A stretch of DNA of 15,658 bases. Origin: Acanthaster planci (lineage: Eukaryota; Echinodermata; Asteroidea; Valvatida; Acanthasteridae). The position numbers were made by a program, and so were the translations under genes. The stretch lies in assembly GCF_001949145.1 (NCBI RefSeq), contig NW_019091753.1:160249-175906 (forward strand), in the 5' to 3' direction. Under the pieces are notes generated by a model. The model was given only the letters and a program-made list of their open reading frames with translations. It searched no databases and had not been told where the DNA came from. Shown here one piece after another: positions 1 through 7,993 of this stretch (the stretch's first letter is position 1; every line of letters begins with the position of its first letter).

Positions 1-370
1 GGTTAGATATTTAATAGTCCAGATCGATTAATAGAGGGATTAAGTTGCAATCAGTTAAGCCCCGGTGCCCATGAATATACGTGTAAATTGGTCGCGCCAC
101 AACCTTGGATCTCTTCCAATACTTCTAGAAACTTTGTAGTCGTCAGGTTCAGGGCCTGGAATGGTCCTGTAGATTTGCTGAATTGTACCAGCAGGGTTGG
201 GGGCCCTAAGTTAGGGGCAGATTGGCTACATCGACTGGTGAGTTACATGTATATAGCGAGTTATATAATAGCTAATATAAGGTCATAAAAGTGGCTGTAT
301 GTAGCAGGGTGCAAGTTGAATGTCAAATTTGCAATGTGGTGTGCACGTACGTGTACCTCCACCTTTGTTA

Positions 371-390
371 TTGTACATATACATGTACAA
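371..390. repeat. Perfect short inverted repeat inside LTR A
   Basis: TTGTACAT and ATGTACAA form an 8-bp perfect stem with a 4-nt loop (ATAC). The equivalent site in LTR B (around 4982-5000) keeps the left arm but its right arm has decayed. The palindromic word at 341-356 lies about 15 bp upstream and is identical in both LTRs. The pair could be a promoter or protein-binding part of the LTR, but this is inference from conservation between two copies only. Confidence 0.4.
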
Positions 391-459
391 TATATTAGGC
401 ATGACCTTGGAAATCCACAGCATGTACATGTTACATCTTAAGTTACATGTAGCACCAGC

Positions 460-1277
460 TGTGCCTGTCTCCGACAATTGATGGAATTATATTCAACACG
501 TTCTTGTACTGGCATGTCTTTCAAGTTTTATTTACTTCTGACCTCTGGTTAAAAGCAGAAGTTCCCACTTCGAATGCCGTAAGAACTACAGGTAAACAAA
601 TACAGAAAATATGCATGTCAGAAAACACATCAACACAACAATTGGTAAGCCCTAGTACATGTCATGTGAAGATACATGTGACTGGTCCAAATTGCAAACC
701 TGAAGATATTGTCAAACTCGGGAACAAATCCTTACTATTTCCGTCCAAACTGCATTTACATGTATTAATAATTTGTACTCACATGCATAATATTCAAGTA
801 ATGAGATGATTAGATGAGTTAAGTTGCGATACAATAAACATCTGAAAGTTTATCACGCAGCTAACGTTGACACATTCGGTTTTTAAAAAACTAGCTAGAA
901 ACACGTAGTGTACAGTACACGTAACGGTAAGACTACAAGTATATGTAGGCCATATATGCTATACATGAACCAAAGTAATACACGCTTACCACTGTGCCGT
1001 TTATCGAAGACAGACCCAAAAAATTCTTCTTTACTTCAGTATATAATGGATGTTCAAAAACTGCAGATCTAGAATGTACTTATTCGTTTATAGATATCAC
1101 CTTCTGGGAATAGATCAGAGCGAGGTGGACAGAAAGTCTGTATGCTGATGCTGGCAATCGATCACATGGACGGCGGCCCGCTAAAATGTTATACATTGCA
1201 TCGTGAACTTTACGACCGTAGTATGGCATGCCCAAAGTCACTAAAAAGGGATAAAGTATGGAGCGTCGACGGTTACA
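460..1277. mobile_element. Solo LTR-like insertion (818 bp) inside LTR A with 5-bp target site duplication
   Basis: The insertion begins TGTGCCTG and ends GGTTACA, so it has the TG...CA ends typical of LTRs. It is flanked by CCAGC at 455-459 and again at 1278-1282. The paralogous repeat, LTR B, has a single CCAGC at 5058-5062 with the flanks joined directly, which is an empty-site match. No pol or gag similarity is seen inside. A 101-codon open frame at 504-809 resembles nothing I recognise. AATAAA occurs at 833-838 on the plus strand and its complement near 525 on the minus strand, so the orientation is not decided. The sequence is unrelated to the host LTR. A solo LTR left by LTR-LTR recombination is the simplest reading. 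Confidence 0.72.
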
Positions 1278-1495
1278 CCAGCAATACTCTTCAATGATCA
1301 TGGAAACTGGTATTTAATTTACATTTAATTTAATTTATAGAACCAAAGATTCATGTTTGTTTAAATTAATAATTTTGTACTGGCAGGTCTTTTCATGAGC
1401 CAAGGAGATCTCCAATAAACCAAAATTTGAGAGTGACACAGGAACCCCAGAATTTGGCCTCACCGCCTCACTTTCTCCCGTCACCGGGAATTACA

Positions 1496-2546
1496 CTACA
1501 TTATTAAGAACTGCGATAATCAATTTGAGGCAAAATAAGTTGCAGCTTCAAATAATTTATCACCGCGGGACATTGGAGGCCCTTGTCACTAAGTGGGTCA
1601 GTAGTGTTCACTTGCAGTTGCTGGCACGGTGATTTAATGCCTCGAACTAGTTAATGACGTGACCTTAAAATGTTAGTAGCTCTAGAGAGAGTTACTCCCG
1701 GTCACTTTTGCCTGAGCAGCAAGGCGTTTGGTTGGAGAAGAAAAAATCTGTCTATTTTGCAAAAGCAACCCTCTTCCACCCCGTTCAGTGCCACCACCTG
1801 TCAGCCGTAGCTTACTTTGATACCTTTTTGTTGCCTTGCAAAAAATGTTTATGCGCATTCCGTTGGTAGTCCACTTTGCCGATTCTAAAGAAATTGACAG
1901 TGATCCGGTAAATCCTGTACTCAGTTGCCAGTTTTACTGAGCCAGAAGGGAATCCCCCCTTTTTTTCCTTAATGGTTTTGGGGGGGTCGCCTTTCTAAGA
2001 ATTGGCAAAGTCGCTGACTTAGGTGGTTGTTTGGCGTGAATTTTATTCAGGGACCGCAAATTGACCTCGGTTTTAAGGCACTGTATTCTTATTTACGACA
2101 CTTATGGGAATGTGCCAAAAGGAAAGGCCTGACCCCTTCCTTTGTTGGGGGAGGCACTAGATTATTAAGGGCCAAATTAAGAAAAGCCATTTCGTACTCA
2201 CCAATTTCTGTCGTTTGACATAAATAGCTGTAAGTGGTTGTTGAAAATGCTCATTAATCGCCCGTTATTCCAGCAACCCAGTGTAAGCCCAAGTCGGGCC
2301 GCACCTCGTGGAAATTGCTGTCTGATCCCAGCGTTTGGTGGTTGGCCCAAAGTTATTGTATGCTGGAGTAAATCCTTTTTAATTTGTTCATGAAAGTTGG
2401 GTAATTTTGCCATCTGCCAGATGTAATTGCTGTTTGAATTTGCGTATCGAAGGCTTTGTACCGCGCAGGTACATTCCAAAATTAATTTACCGCTCCATGT
2501 GCTTTGGCGGAAACAAATGCTGACATGATAATTGGTTTTCATACAT
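1496..2546. other. Non-coding stretch with no recognisable gene
   Basis: No open frame here gives a protein I recognise. The 63-codon frame at 2027-2218 and the minus-strand 114-codon frame at 2198-2542 have no visible domain, signal peptide or splice context. Homopolymer runs of C, T and G occur at about 1954-1990. No primer-binding site or retrotransposon gag is seen next to LTR A. Confidence 0.5.
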
Positions 2547-2800
2547 TTTTGCTGATAGCTCTATGTATTTGTTGATATGAGTTGCTGTTCCGCGTCACCA
2601 GGCTCGGGCGGGAACAGTCTCTGTAATTTTTGCTCAATATCTACACTTTGCCCGAAACGCAATGTAAGATATACTTGCAGTTCCGCGTCACCCGCTTCGG
2701 GCGGGAACTATTTCCATATATTGCTGAGTAGCTATACTTTGATCGTGCGCAATGTAATTTTTTGCGGCTCCGCGTCCCCAGCTTCGAGCGCGGCGGGAAC
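2547..2800. repeat. Tandem array of three ~90-bp units, each with a CpG-rich imperfect palindrome
   Basis: Three units repeat an AT-rich arm (containing TTGCT, then CTATACTTTG-like and CGCAATGTAA-like words) followed by a GC-rich core. The cores lie at about 2587-2615, 2679-2709 and 2766-2800. Each reads roughly GTTCCGCGTC, then CACC or CCCC, GCTCGG or GCTTCG, and GCGGGAAC, so the outer arms GTTCC and GGAAC can pair. In unit 2 the arms are AGTTCC/GGAACT with an inner CCCG-CTT-CGGG hairpin. The cores end in GGCGGGAA or close to it, which resembles an E2F-type binding site. Function is unknown; a minisatellite, a piece of a repetitive element or a regulatory cluster are all possible. Confidence 0.65.
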
Positions 2801-3222
2801 AACCTGAACTGTGTCAAGTTAAATAAACGGCTGCTCAGGCCAATCGACAAAAGTTAGAATGCGAGTGTCCACCTGTCCCTAAGTTCAGTTCTCTGGTCGT
2901 GTGCATGCGGGGATAAATACACGTGCAGGTAGCATTCCCAAAGCATAGGCGAACTTTATAAATTCTACATAATGTCGTAAAAATATAACTGTAGCAATAT
3001 TTGTCTTTCGCTGCAAAACCTGTTTCAAATATTTCTCAAAAATAATTATGTAACTTCAATTTAATATGTCAGATAAAACATCAAATTGGGTCATTTGCAT
3101 AACGTTATTACAACGTTTCTCTGTTCACATGTCATAATGTTTCTATGCTGCAATTAAGATGTCATTTTAAAATGTTTTGTTGCAACATCGGCGCGACCTT
3201 CAAAAGTGTTGTCACAACATTA
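2801..3222. other. AT-rich non-coding stretch with a cluster of AACGTT/AATGTT-type palindromes
   Basis: No gene is visible. Between about 3101 and 3228 the words AACGTT, CAACGTTT, ATAATGTT, GTTGCAACAT and GTTGTCACAACAT recur at irregular spacing. Most contain a short palindrome of the type ACGTT or GTTGNNACAAC. This looks like a decayed simple or satellite-like repeat rather than a defined regulatory site. Confidence 0.35.
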
Positions 3223-4030
3223 TGTGTTAACTCTGTAGACTGGTTGTTGTGGGGACGGTCGGTCCACTACCCGTATAAGGGTTTGCCTCCCAGAGGTCCT
3301 GAATCTTCGCTCTTCCCCCTGTTTCCTGTCACCACGGTTAACAGGTGCCTCGAAGATGTGGTTATCTTGGCGAACTTGACGCTCAGCAGTGTTGGTGTCA
3401 ATTTTTGTCAATGCAGTCATGTGAGCATGCTCCATCTGGTTGGGAGTTTCACTATGAGGCTGTTTGTGACTCACCCCAAGCAGGAGGTGTTGAGGAAGCC
3501 GGAACCTCCTTCCCGTCATTAAATAGGTCAGCTCGTATCCAGTGCTGGCATGGACCATATTGTTACAGAGTGTGACAAGATGCGGCACACTTTCAGTTCA
3601 TCTGGCCTTGCGGTGTTCTGGGAGAGTGACAAGCAGGTTATGCAGTGTGCGGTTAAAACGTTTGCAGTGACCGTTACCTTGGGGGCCCGTATGGGGTAGT
3701 GTGTGAGTGGCCGACACCGTGTAGCTTGTGTGGTTTTGTACGGCCTTTGCTTCAAAGCACCACCCATTGTCGGAATGGATACGTAGAGGAGCACCAAACA
3801 GGAGGAAGACGTGTTTAACAAGCATTTTAGCCATTGTAACTGCCTTTTGGTCCTACAGATGGTATGACCCATGAATACTTCCTAAACACATCTGTGCTGA
3901 CCAACACATTTTCAAAACCATCGCTCGAGGCCTCCAACACAGAAAAATCAATTGTGGTGATTCTCTGATAGGGGTTGAATGGTGTAGTTACATGAGGTCG
4001 CAATTCATGTTGTCCATGAATAGCCCGGTT
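3223..4030 (-). pseudogene. Ty3/gypsy integrase remnant (core and C-terminal part), minus strand
   Basis: Read from 4030 down to 3223, this is a decayed DDE integrase. The core starts with TTIDF (first Asp at 3947-3949), followed by SSDGFENVLV and TDVFRKY. A frame change follows near 3860. After that, AKMLVKHVFLLFGAPLRIHSDNG carries the second Asp at 3769-3771, and CKRFNRTL stands where the catalytic Glu is expected; that position is Lys (3661-3663). From 3860 to 3223 a single frame is kept apart from one TGA at 3598-3600. It includes HASTGYELTYLM, the LPQHLLLG linker and a VVDRPSPQQPVYRV segment like the GPY/F module. No chromodomain is seen. No reverse transcriptase lies upstream, and the similarity stops at about 4030, next to the start of LTR B. 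It cannot be active. Confidence 0.85.
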
Positions 4031-4035
4031 ACCCG

Positions 4036-5258
4036 TGTAGCAATCTTAGTTTTGTGGGCATGTTATTCGGGCACGACAAATAGTTTTAGGTTTAATGTTG
4101 CATTCATTTATAAAATGTTAATGGTTTGGATTTGGGAACTGTGGGTAAATGCAAATGTGCAGATATTTAATACTTCAATAGTCCAGACCACCTAATAGAG
4201 GGATTAAGCTGCAATTGGTTAAGTTTCCTGTGCCGGTGGATATGCATGTTAATTGGTCGTTCGCGCCACAACCTTGGATCTTGTCCAAAATCTTTTTGAC
4301 AACCTTGTGTTGATCAGTGTTCAGGGCCTGGAATGGTCCTGCAAATCTGCTGAATTGCGGGCTGGGAGTCCCTAGGCTAGGGGTAGGTTAGCTACATCGG
4401 CTGGTGAGTTATACTGTAGCGTTTTCCCCCTTGTAAAAATAAGAACACTTGCATCTACAGTAGATCCCATGTACATGTTTTTCCAGCAGTAGATTAGGAG
4501 CCTTTAACTTTTGACCCTGTAATGTCAAGCCTCCTAATTGATTTAAGAGCACTCCTACACAAGGACCCACTTTTATTGCCTTGGCCTTCTTACCACATTC
4601 CTCTGGCAGACTTCTGGTCTAGGATTTATCACTTTATAATTAGATTTTAGTTAGATTTACCCTTGTTCTTCCAACCTGTGTTCCCAACCCTATTTTCACC
4701 ACTTGGTCATTTTTAGCCAGTCTCATCACAACCACTCTCCAAGCAACATCTCTACGCGCAGTACTCCCACTCTCTCTTGTACAAGCTGTAAAATAGTTTA
4801 GAATAAAAGTTCCTTTCTTAAAAGTTAGTACCTGTTGTCAACATTGTTCCTTCTTATACAACACTACTAAAATACATGTGTAGCTATTTTAAGGTCATAC
4901 GAGTGGAGGCTGATGGAGGGTGAAAGTTGCATGTTAAATTTGCAATGTGGGGTGCACGTACGTGTACCTTCAACTTTATTATTGTACATTAACAATGTAT
5001 TATGACCTCAAAAGTACAGTCCGCAGCGTGTACTTGTTAAGTTGATAACATGTAGCCCCAGCATACTCTGCATTAATCATGGAAATCGGTAGCTTAGTTT
5101 AATTTATGGAACCAAAGATTCATGTTTGTTCAAATTAATAATTTTGTATTGGCAAGTCTTTTATTGGGTGGAGAATTAAATCAAATAAACCAGGCTCGAG
5201 AGTGACATGGGAACCCCAATTTGGCCTAACCGCCTCATTCCTTACCCGTCACCGTACA
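4036..5258 (+). repeat. LTR copy B (5' LTR of the pol-bearing element), interrupted by an insertion
   Basis: The 3' limit is TACA at 5255-5258, two bases before a primer-binding-like TGG. The 5' limit is set at TGTA (4036), which would give matched TGTA...TACA ends, but this end is inferred. Without the insertion at 4421-4884 the LTR is about 760 bp. An AATAAA-type signal (AAATAAACC, near 5184) lies about 75 bp before the 3' end. By eye, the blocks shared with LTR A match at roughly four bases in five or better, so the two copies are old or come from separate insertions. Confidence 0.7.
4421..4884 (+). mobile_element. Insertion inside LTR B, probably a solo LTR of another family
   Basis: LTR A lacks this ~460-bp block. 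TGTAGC occurs at 4415-4420 and again at 4879-4884, immediately before sequence that matches LTR A (TTAAGGTCAT), so a 5-6 bp target duplication is likely. The block has no coding capacity. It holds AATAAA at 4802-4807 followed by TTCCTTTCTT and a short tail, as in the R/U5 part of an LTR. The ends do not show clean TG...CA, no inverted terminal repeats are visible, and there is no poly(A) tail. A diverged solo LTR is favoured over a SINE or MITE, with modest confidence. Confidence 0.5.
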
Positions 5259-5260
5259 GA

Positions 5261-5277
5261 TGGTGACACAGATGGGG
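5261..5277 (+). other. Putative primer-binding site for reverse transcription
   Basis: TGGTGACACAGATGGGG starts two bases after the TACA end of LTR B. Retrotransposon primer-binding sites begin with TGG, the complement of the tRNA CCA tail, and lie at this distance from the 5' LTR. The form TGGTGNCA...TGGGG resembles sites complementary to a leucine-type tRNA, but I cannot check the exact tRNA. This position marks copy B as the 5' LTR of the plus-strand element. Confidence 0.5.
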
Positions 5278-5841
5278 TGTGTCCAAGCTGAATCCTTCTC
5301 TACTGGCGTTGGTGTGAAGACTACCACAAGTCGTGGCTGCTGATGCTAGGCCTGTTAGTTGATCCGCTGTGTACGTGGCGTGTTGTCCCAAGAAGTGAGT
5401 TGCGTTCCGGGTGCATGACTACATGAACTGCAACAACTGAAGTGCAGTGCTGCGTACAAGTGCTGTGAGCAGTTCTAGGATCCTGCTCTTGGCTGTGGAT
5501 CGTTGGGAATAAGACTGGACTCTAGAGCTGTTGCAGTGGCAGTAGGGTCAAGTGGCCGGTTTAGCTTGAGCTACGTCATAAAAGTTACCATTTATTGTTT
5601 ATAGAGGGAGTTTGTTCTCAGCCTTTGATACTCTAATTGGATTTTATAGTATATTTATGTTGTGTACATGTAGGAGTAGGATATATCATTGTTATCAGTA
5701 GACAGATGTACTTGTACGTGCGTGTACGTTATTGTTGAATGTACCGTATTTAATGTAAGACCAGTCGATGTAGTTGTTCACTAGGGGAATATCAAGCAAG
5801 GGTTTTATGAACAATGGATTGGTGAACCAAACTGCTTTAGT
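5278..5841 (+). other. Leader region of the retrotransposon without recognisable gag
   Basis: Between the primer-binding site and the protease remnant there are about 560 bases with no open frame resembling a gag capsid or a CCHC zinc knuckle. A full Ty3/gypsy element would carry roughly 1 kb or more of gag here, so gag and the N-terminal half of protease, including its D-S/T-G active site, seem to be deleted or decayed beyond recognition. Confidence 0.45.
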
Positions 5842-6245
5842 GGATTGTTGGTAAAAGATCCCCTTTGTGATGTAAGAGGGCATAGGTGCCCTGTTTTGTT
5901 GGGCTGTAATGTATAGTACTTGCTTAGGGACCTCAAAGTTAATCCAGACGTAAAGATGCAGAGGCATGGAATGTCGCTCTTCAGTGGTACCGTGTAGCTA
6001 AAGAGCCGATACCAACGACAGTGGTAGAGACTGATCACAATGTAGGGAGACAGGTAGCTGTGTGTACAGGCAGGAAGCCCACAATCATATCTCCAAGGCG
6101 GATGCAAGCTATCAAGTGTCAAATAAGGCCCCTGCAAATGTTTTCCGAAACAAAGTAGTGATTGTAAACGGATTACCATCAGGCCTAGTGACCTCAGTAG
6201 ACAGGCAGTCAGATGGAGTAAGTAGTTTGAGCTGTCAGTATACTG
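5842..6245 (+). pseudogene. Retrotransposon protease C-terminus and protease-RT linker, decayed
   Basis: In the frame of 5842 the translation GLLVKDP followed by CPVLLGCNV resembles the flap and the hydrophobic-hydrophobic-Gly (LLG) end of a Ty3/gypsy aspartic protease. A TAG follows at 5914-5916. After a frame change, a segment runs from about 5942 to a TAG at 6156-6158 and includes TDHNVGRQVAVCTGRKP and PRRMQAIKC. A further change leads to KVVIVNGLPSGLVTSV, which ends just before the reverse transcriptase frame. The linker assignment rests on position and on the typical mixture of turns and short beta-like stretches. The catalytic Asp motif is not seen, so this piece could not work. Confidence 0.5.
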
Positions 6246-7290
6246 GTGGCTAATTTGGGTGCAAGGGCATTGGTGTTACCCCCATATACTAGGTTCGGCT
6301 CTGTACGGGAGGTGGCTGTAGGCACACAAGTTAGGGTGGAATCTGGTCAAGATGGCATAGCAGTGTCTGTTAATCATGTTTTAACAGAACAGATAAGTGA
6401 GGTGCAGCCACCCGAATCAGAGAACCAGGTTGAACAGGAAGCTGAGCCTTTTTCTGAAACATTCAAATTTTCTGATGGTAACATCTACAGGTTGCCTCCT
6501 GGGTTGAATCTAAGCTCAAGTTCCTTGAATGAGGAGCTGAAGGAACAATTGGCAAGGCTTACTCAAAATCATGATGGCGTTTTCTCCAAAGGTCCCTTTG
6601 ATGTAGGCTGTTGTAAAGGTATTCCCCACAAACTTGGAACAGTAGATGAGAAAGTGGTTAATGAAACATATCGAAGAATACCACCTCACAAAATTCAGGA
6701 AGGTAAGGACACGGTTCAAAACTTGCTTGATCAGGACATCATTCGGAGGAATAGGAGCTCTTATGCTAGTCCAATTGGGCTTGTCAAAAAGCGTGATGGG
6801 TCATTGCGCATGTGCGTAGATTTTAGGAAGCTTAATTTAATTCCAAAACCATAAGAGATTTCTTCCCTTTGCCTCGCATCGAGGAGTCCTTGGAGACTCT
6901 GCGTTGTAGCAGGTATTTTGCCTCGTTAGATTTGGCACATGGGTACCATCAGGTAGCAATGGAAGCGGGGTCAGTTGGGAAAACTGCATTTAGGTTACCA
7001 ATTGGTGTGTATGCGTTCACATGAATTCCATTTGGTTTAGCGAATGCGCCGGGGACTTTTCAACGGGTCATGGAGATGTTTCTAGGACACATTAATTTGT
7101 CAAGATTGCTCATCTCTTTAGATAACATACTAGTCATTTCTTCTTCCGTGGAAGAACATTTTGACTGCCTCGATAAAGTGATTTCTAGGTTTGAGGAATT
7201 TGGCCTTAAGATCAAGGGGAAGAAATGCTCTCTCTTCCGTGACCTGGTTTTGTATTTGGGGCATGTCATTAACTCTCAGGGTATCTCAGT
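6246..7290 (+). pseudogene. Ty3/gypsy reverse transcriptase, decayed
   Basis: The first segment (6246-6854) has a linker and then the RT start: HDGVFSKGPFDVG, YRRIPPHK, QDIIRRNRSSYASPIGLVKK and SLRMCVDFRKLN. It hits a TAA at 6852. The RT continues in another frame with DFFPLPRIEESLETL, SLDLAHGYHQV (first catalytic Asp at 6929-6931) and GKTAFRLPIGVYAFT. A TGA follows at 7022-7024 where Arg is usual, a change expected from CpG decay of CGA. Then come IPFGLANAPGTFQRVM and the catalytic box. That box reads SLDN (7115-7126) instead of YxDD, so the aromatic residue and the second catalytic Asp are both lost. FGLKIKGKKC and YLGHVI follow. The GTG at 6246 is only the frame opening, not a true start; the element would make this as part of a polyprotein. 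Confidence 0.92.
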
Positions 7291-7993
7291 GAATAATGAC
7301 AAGATTCGATGTGTTAGGGACTGGCCTCCACCACTAGCAGCTGAGTACCTTAGATCATTCTTGGGTTTGGCTGGCTACTACCGCCGTTTTGTGAAAGGGT
7401 TCTCGCAGATTGCAGCTCCGCTTCATGCGCTGTTTCCCCCAGCGACTAAGGGGGAAAATGCAAAACGTGTACGAGTATTCAAGTGGAATGAAGAGGCACA
7501 GGTTGCATTTGATCAGCTTAAGCAGGCATCGGTGAACGCTCCTGTTCTGGCATACCCTGATTTTACTCGCCCGTTTGTGCTTGAAGTATATGACTCCCTA
7601 TTAGAGGGCTTGGAGCCTGTTTGGTTCAAGAAGATGCGGAAGGGCGGAAACACCCTGTTGCGTATGCCAGCAAGGGGTTGTGCAAAGAAGAGATCAAGTA
7701 TCCTAATTACAGTTCATTTAAGATCGAACTTTTGGCCCTTAAATCGGCTGCTGTGGACAAATTCAGAGATTCAGAGATTAATTGGAGTACCTTTCACGGT
7801 TTTAACGGATAACAACCCTCTTTAACACATTCAGATTGCTAAGTTGGGTGTTTGTGAATCACGATGGGTGGTGCAACTCTCAGCCTTCAACTTTGAAATA
7901 AAGTTTCGTTCTGGTGCTAGCAACTGGTGCGCAGATGCGCTTAGCCGTTACCCTGGGCATTGTTCGGCAGAAGAGGTAGAGGAGTTAATGTAG
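7291..7993 (+). pseudogene. RT connection and RNase H domain of the same pol, decayed
   Basis: The thumb/connection part reads RSFLGLAGYYRRFVKGFS, then APLHAL and KWNEEAQVAFDQLK. RNase H begins at VLAYPDFTRPFVLEV, with an Asp codon at 7592-7594 where the first catalytic Asp is expected. The frame changes near 7600-7625, and the domain goes on with EGRKHPVAYASKGL and FKIELLALKSAAVDKFRD. Next comes an 8-bp duplication, ATTCAGAG at 7761-7768 and 7769-7776, where the frame changes again to VPFTVLTDNNPL, with a TAA at 7823-7825. The tail FNFEIKFRSGASNWCADALSRYPG is the usual end of a Ty3/gypsy RNase H. A TAG ends this stretch at 7991-7993. Confidence 0.9.

Larger units (their letters stand above)
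1..1495 (+). mobile_element. LTR copy A of a Ty3/gypsy-type element, 5'-truncated by the window edge and split by an insertion
   Basis: Three blocks here (about 6-256, 280-459 and 1283-1495) match blocks at 4155-4410, 4887-5062 and 5063-5258 in the same order and orientation. Matching landmarks include a 16-bp word GTGCACGTACGTGTAC (341-356 and 4952-4967), an AATAAACC poly(A)-type signal near the 3' end and a terminal TACA (1492-1495). The first ~120 bp of the repeat would lie left of the window. Positions 460-1277 are a separate insertion. No primer-binding site follows position 1495, so this may be a solo LTR or the 3' LTR of an element lying to the left. Plus orientation is inferred from the poly(A) signal and from copy B, which is followed by pol. 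Confidence 0.75.

Noticed and set aside
504-809. 101-codon frame within the solo LTR
   Set aside because: LTRs are usually non-coding, and the translation shows no family, signal or repeat structure.
2577-2850. Overlapping frames with SASP-rich repeats on both strands
   Set aside because: The repeated residues only reflect the DNA tandem array. Frames on both strands stay open because of the repeat composition.
3145-3575. Plus-strand open frames of 125 and 76 codons
   Set aside because: They are antisense to the minus-strand integrase, which has strong motif support.
1-5258. LTR A and LTR B as the two ends of one element spanning 1-5258
   Set aside because: The DNA between them has integrase only on the opposite strand and no plus-strand pol, no primer-binding site follows LTR A, and a good one follows LTR B. 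Two separate insertions fit better.
5695-6179. Minus-strand frames of 90 and 124 codons
   Set aside because: They lie opposite the protease and linker remnant of the plus-strand pol and show no motif.
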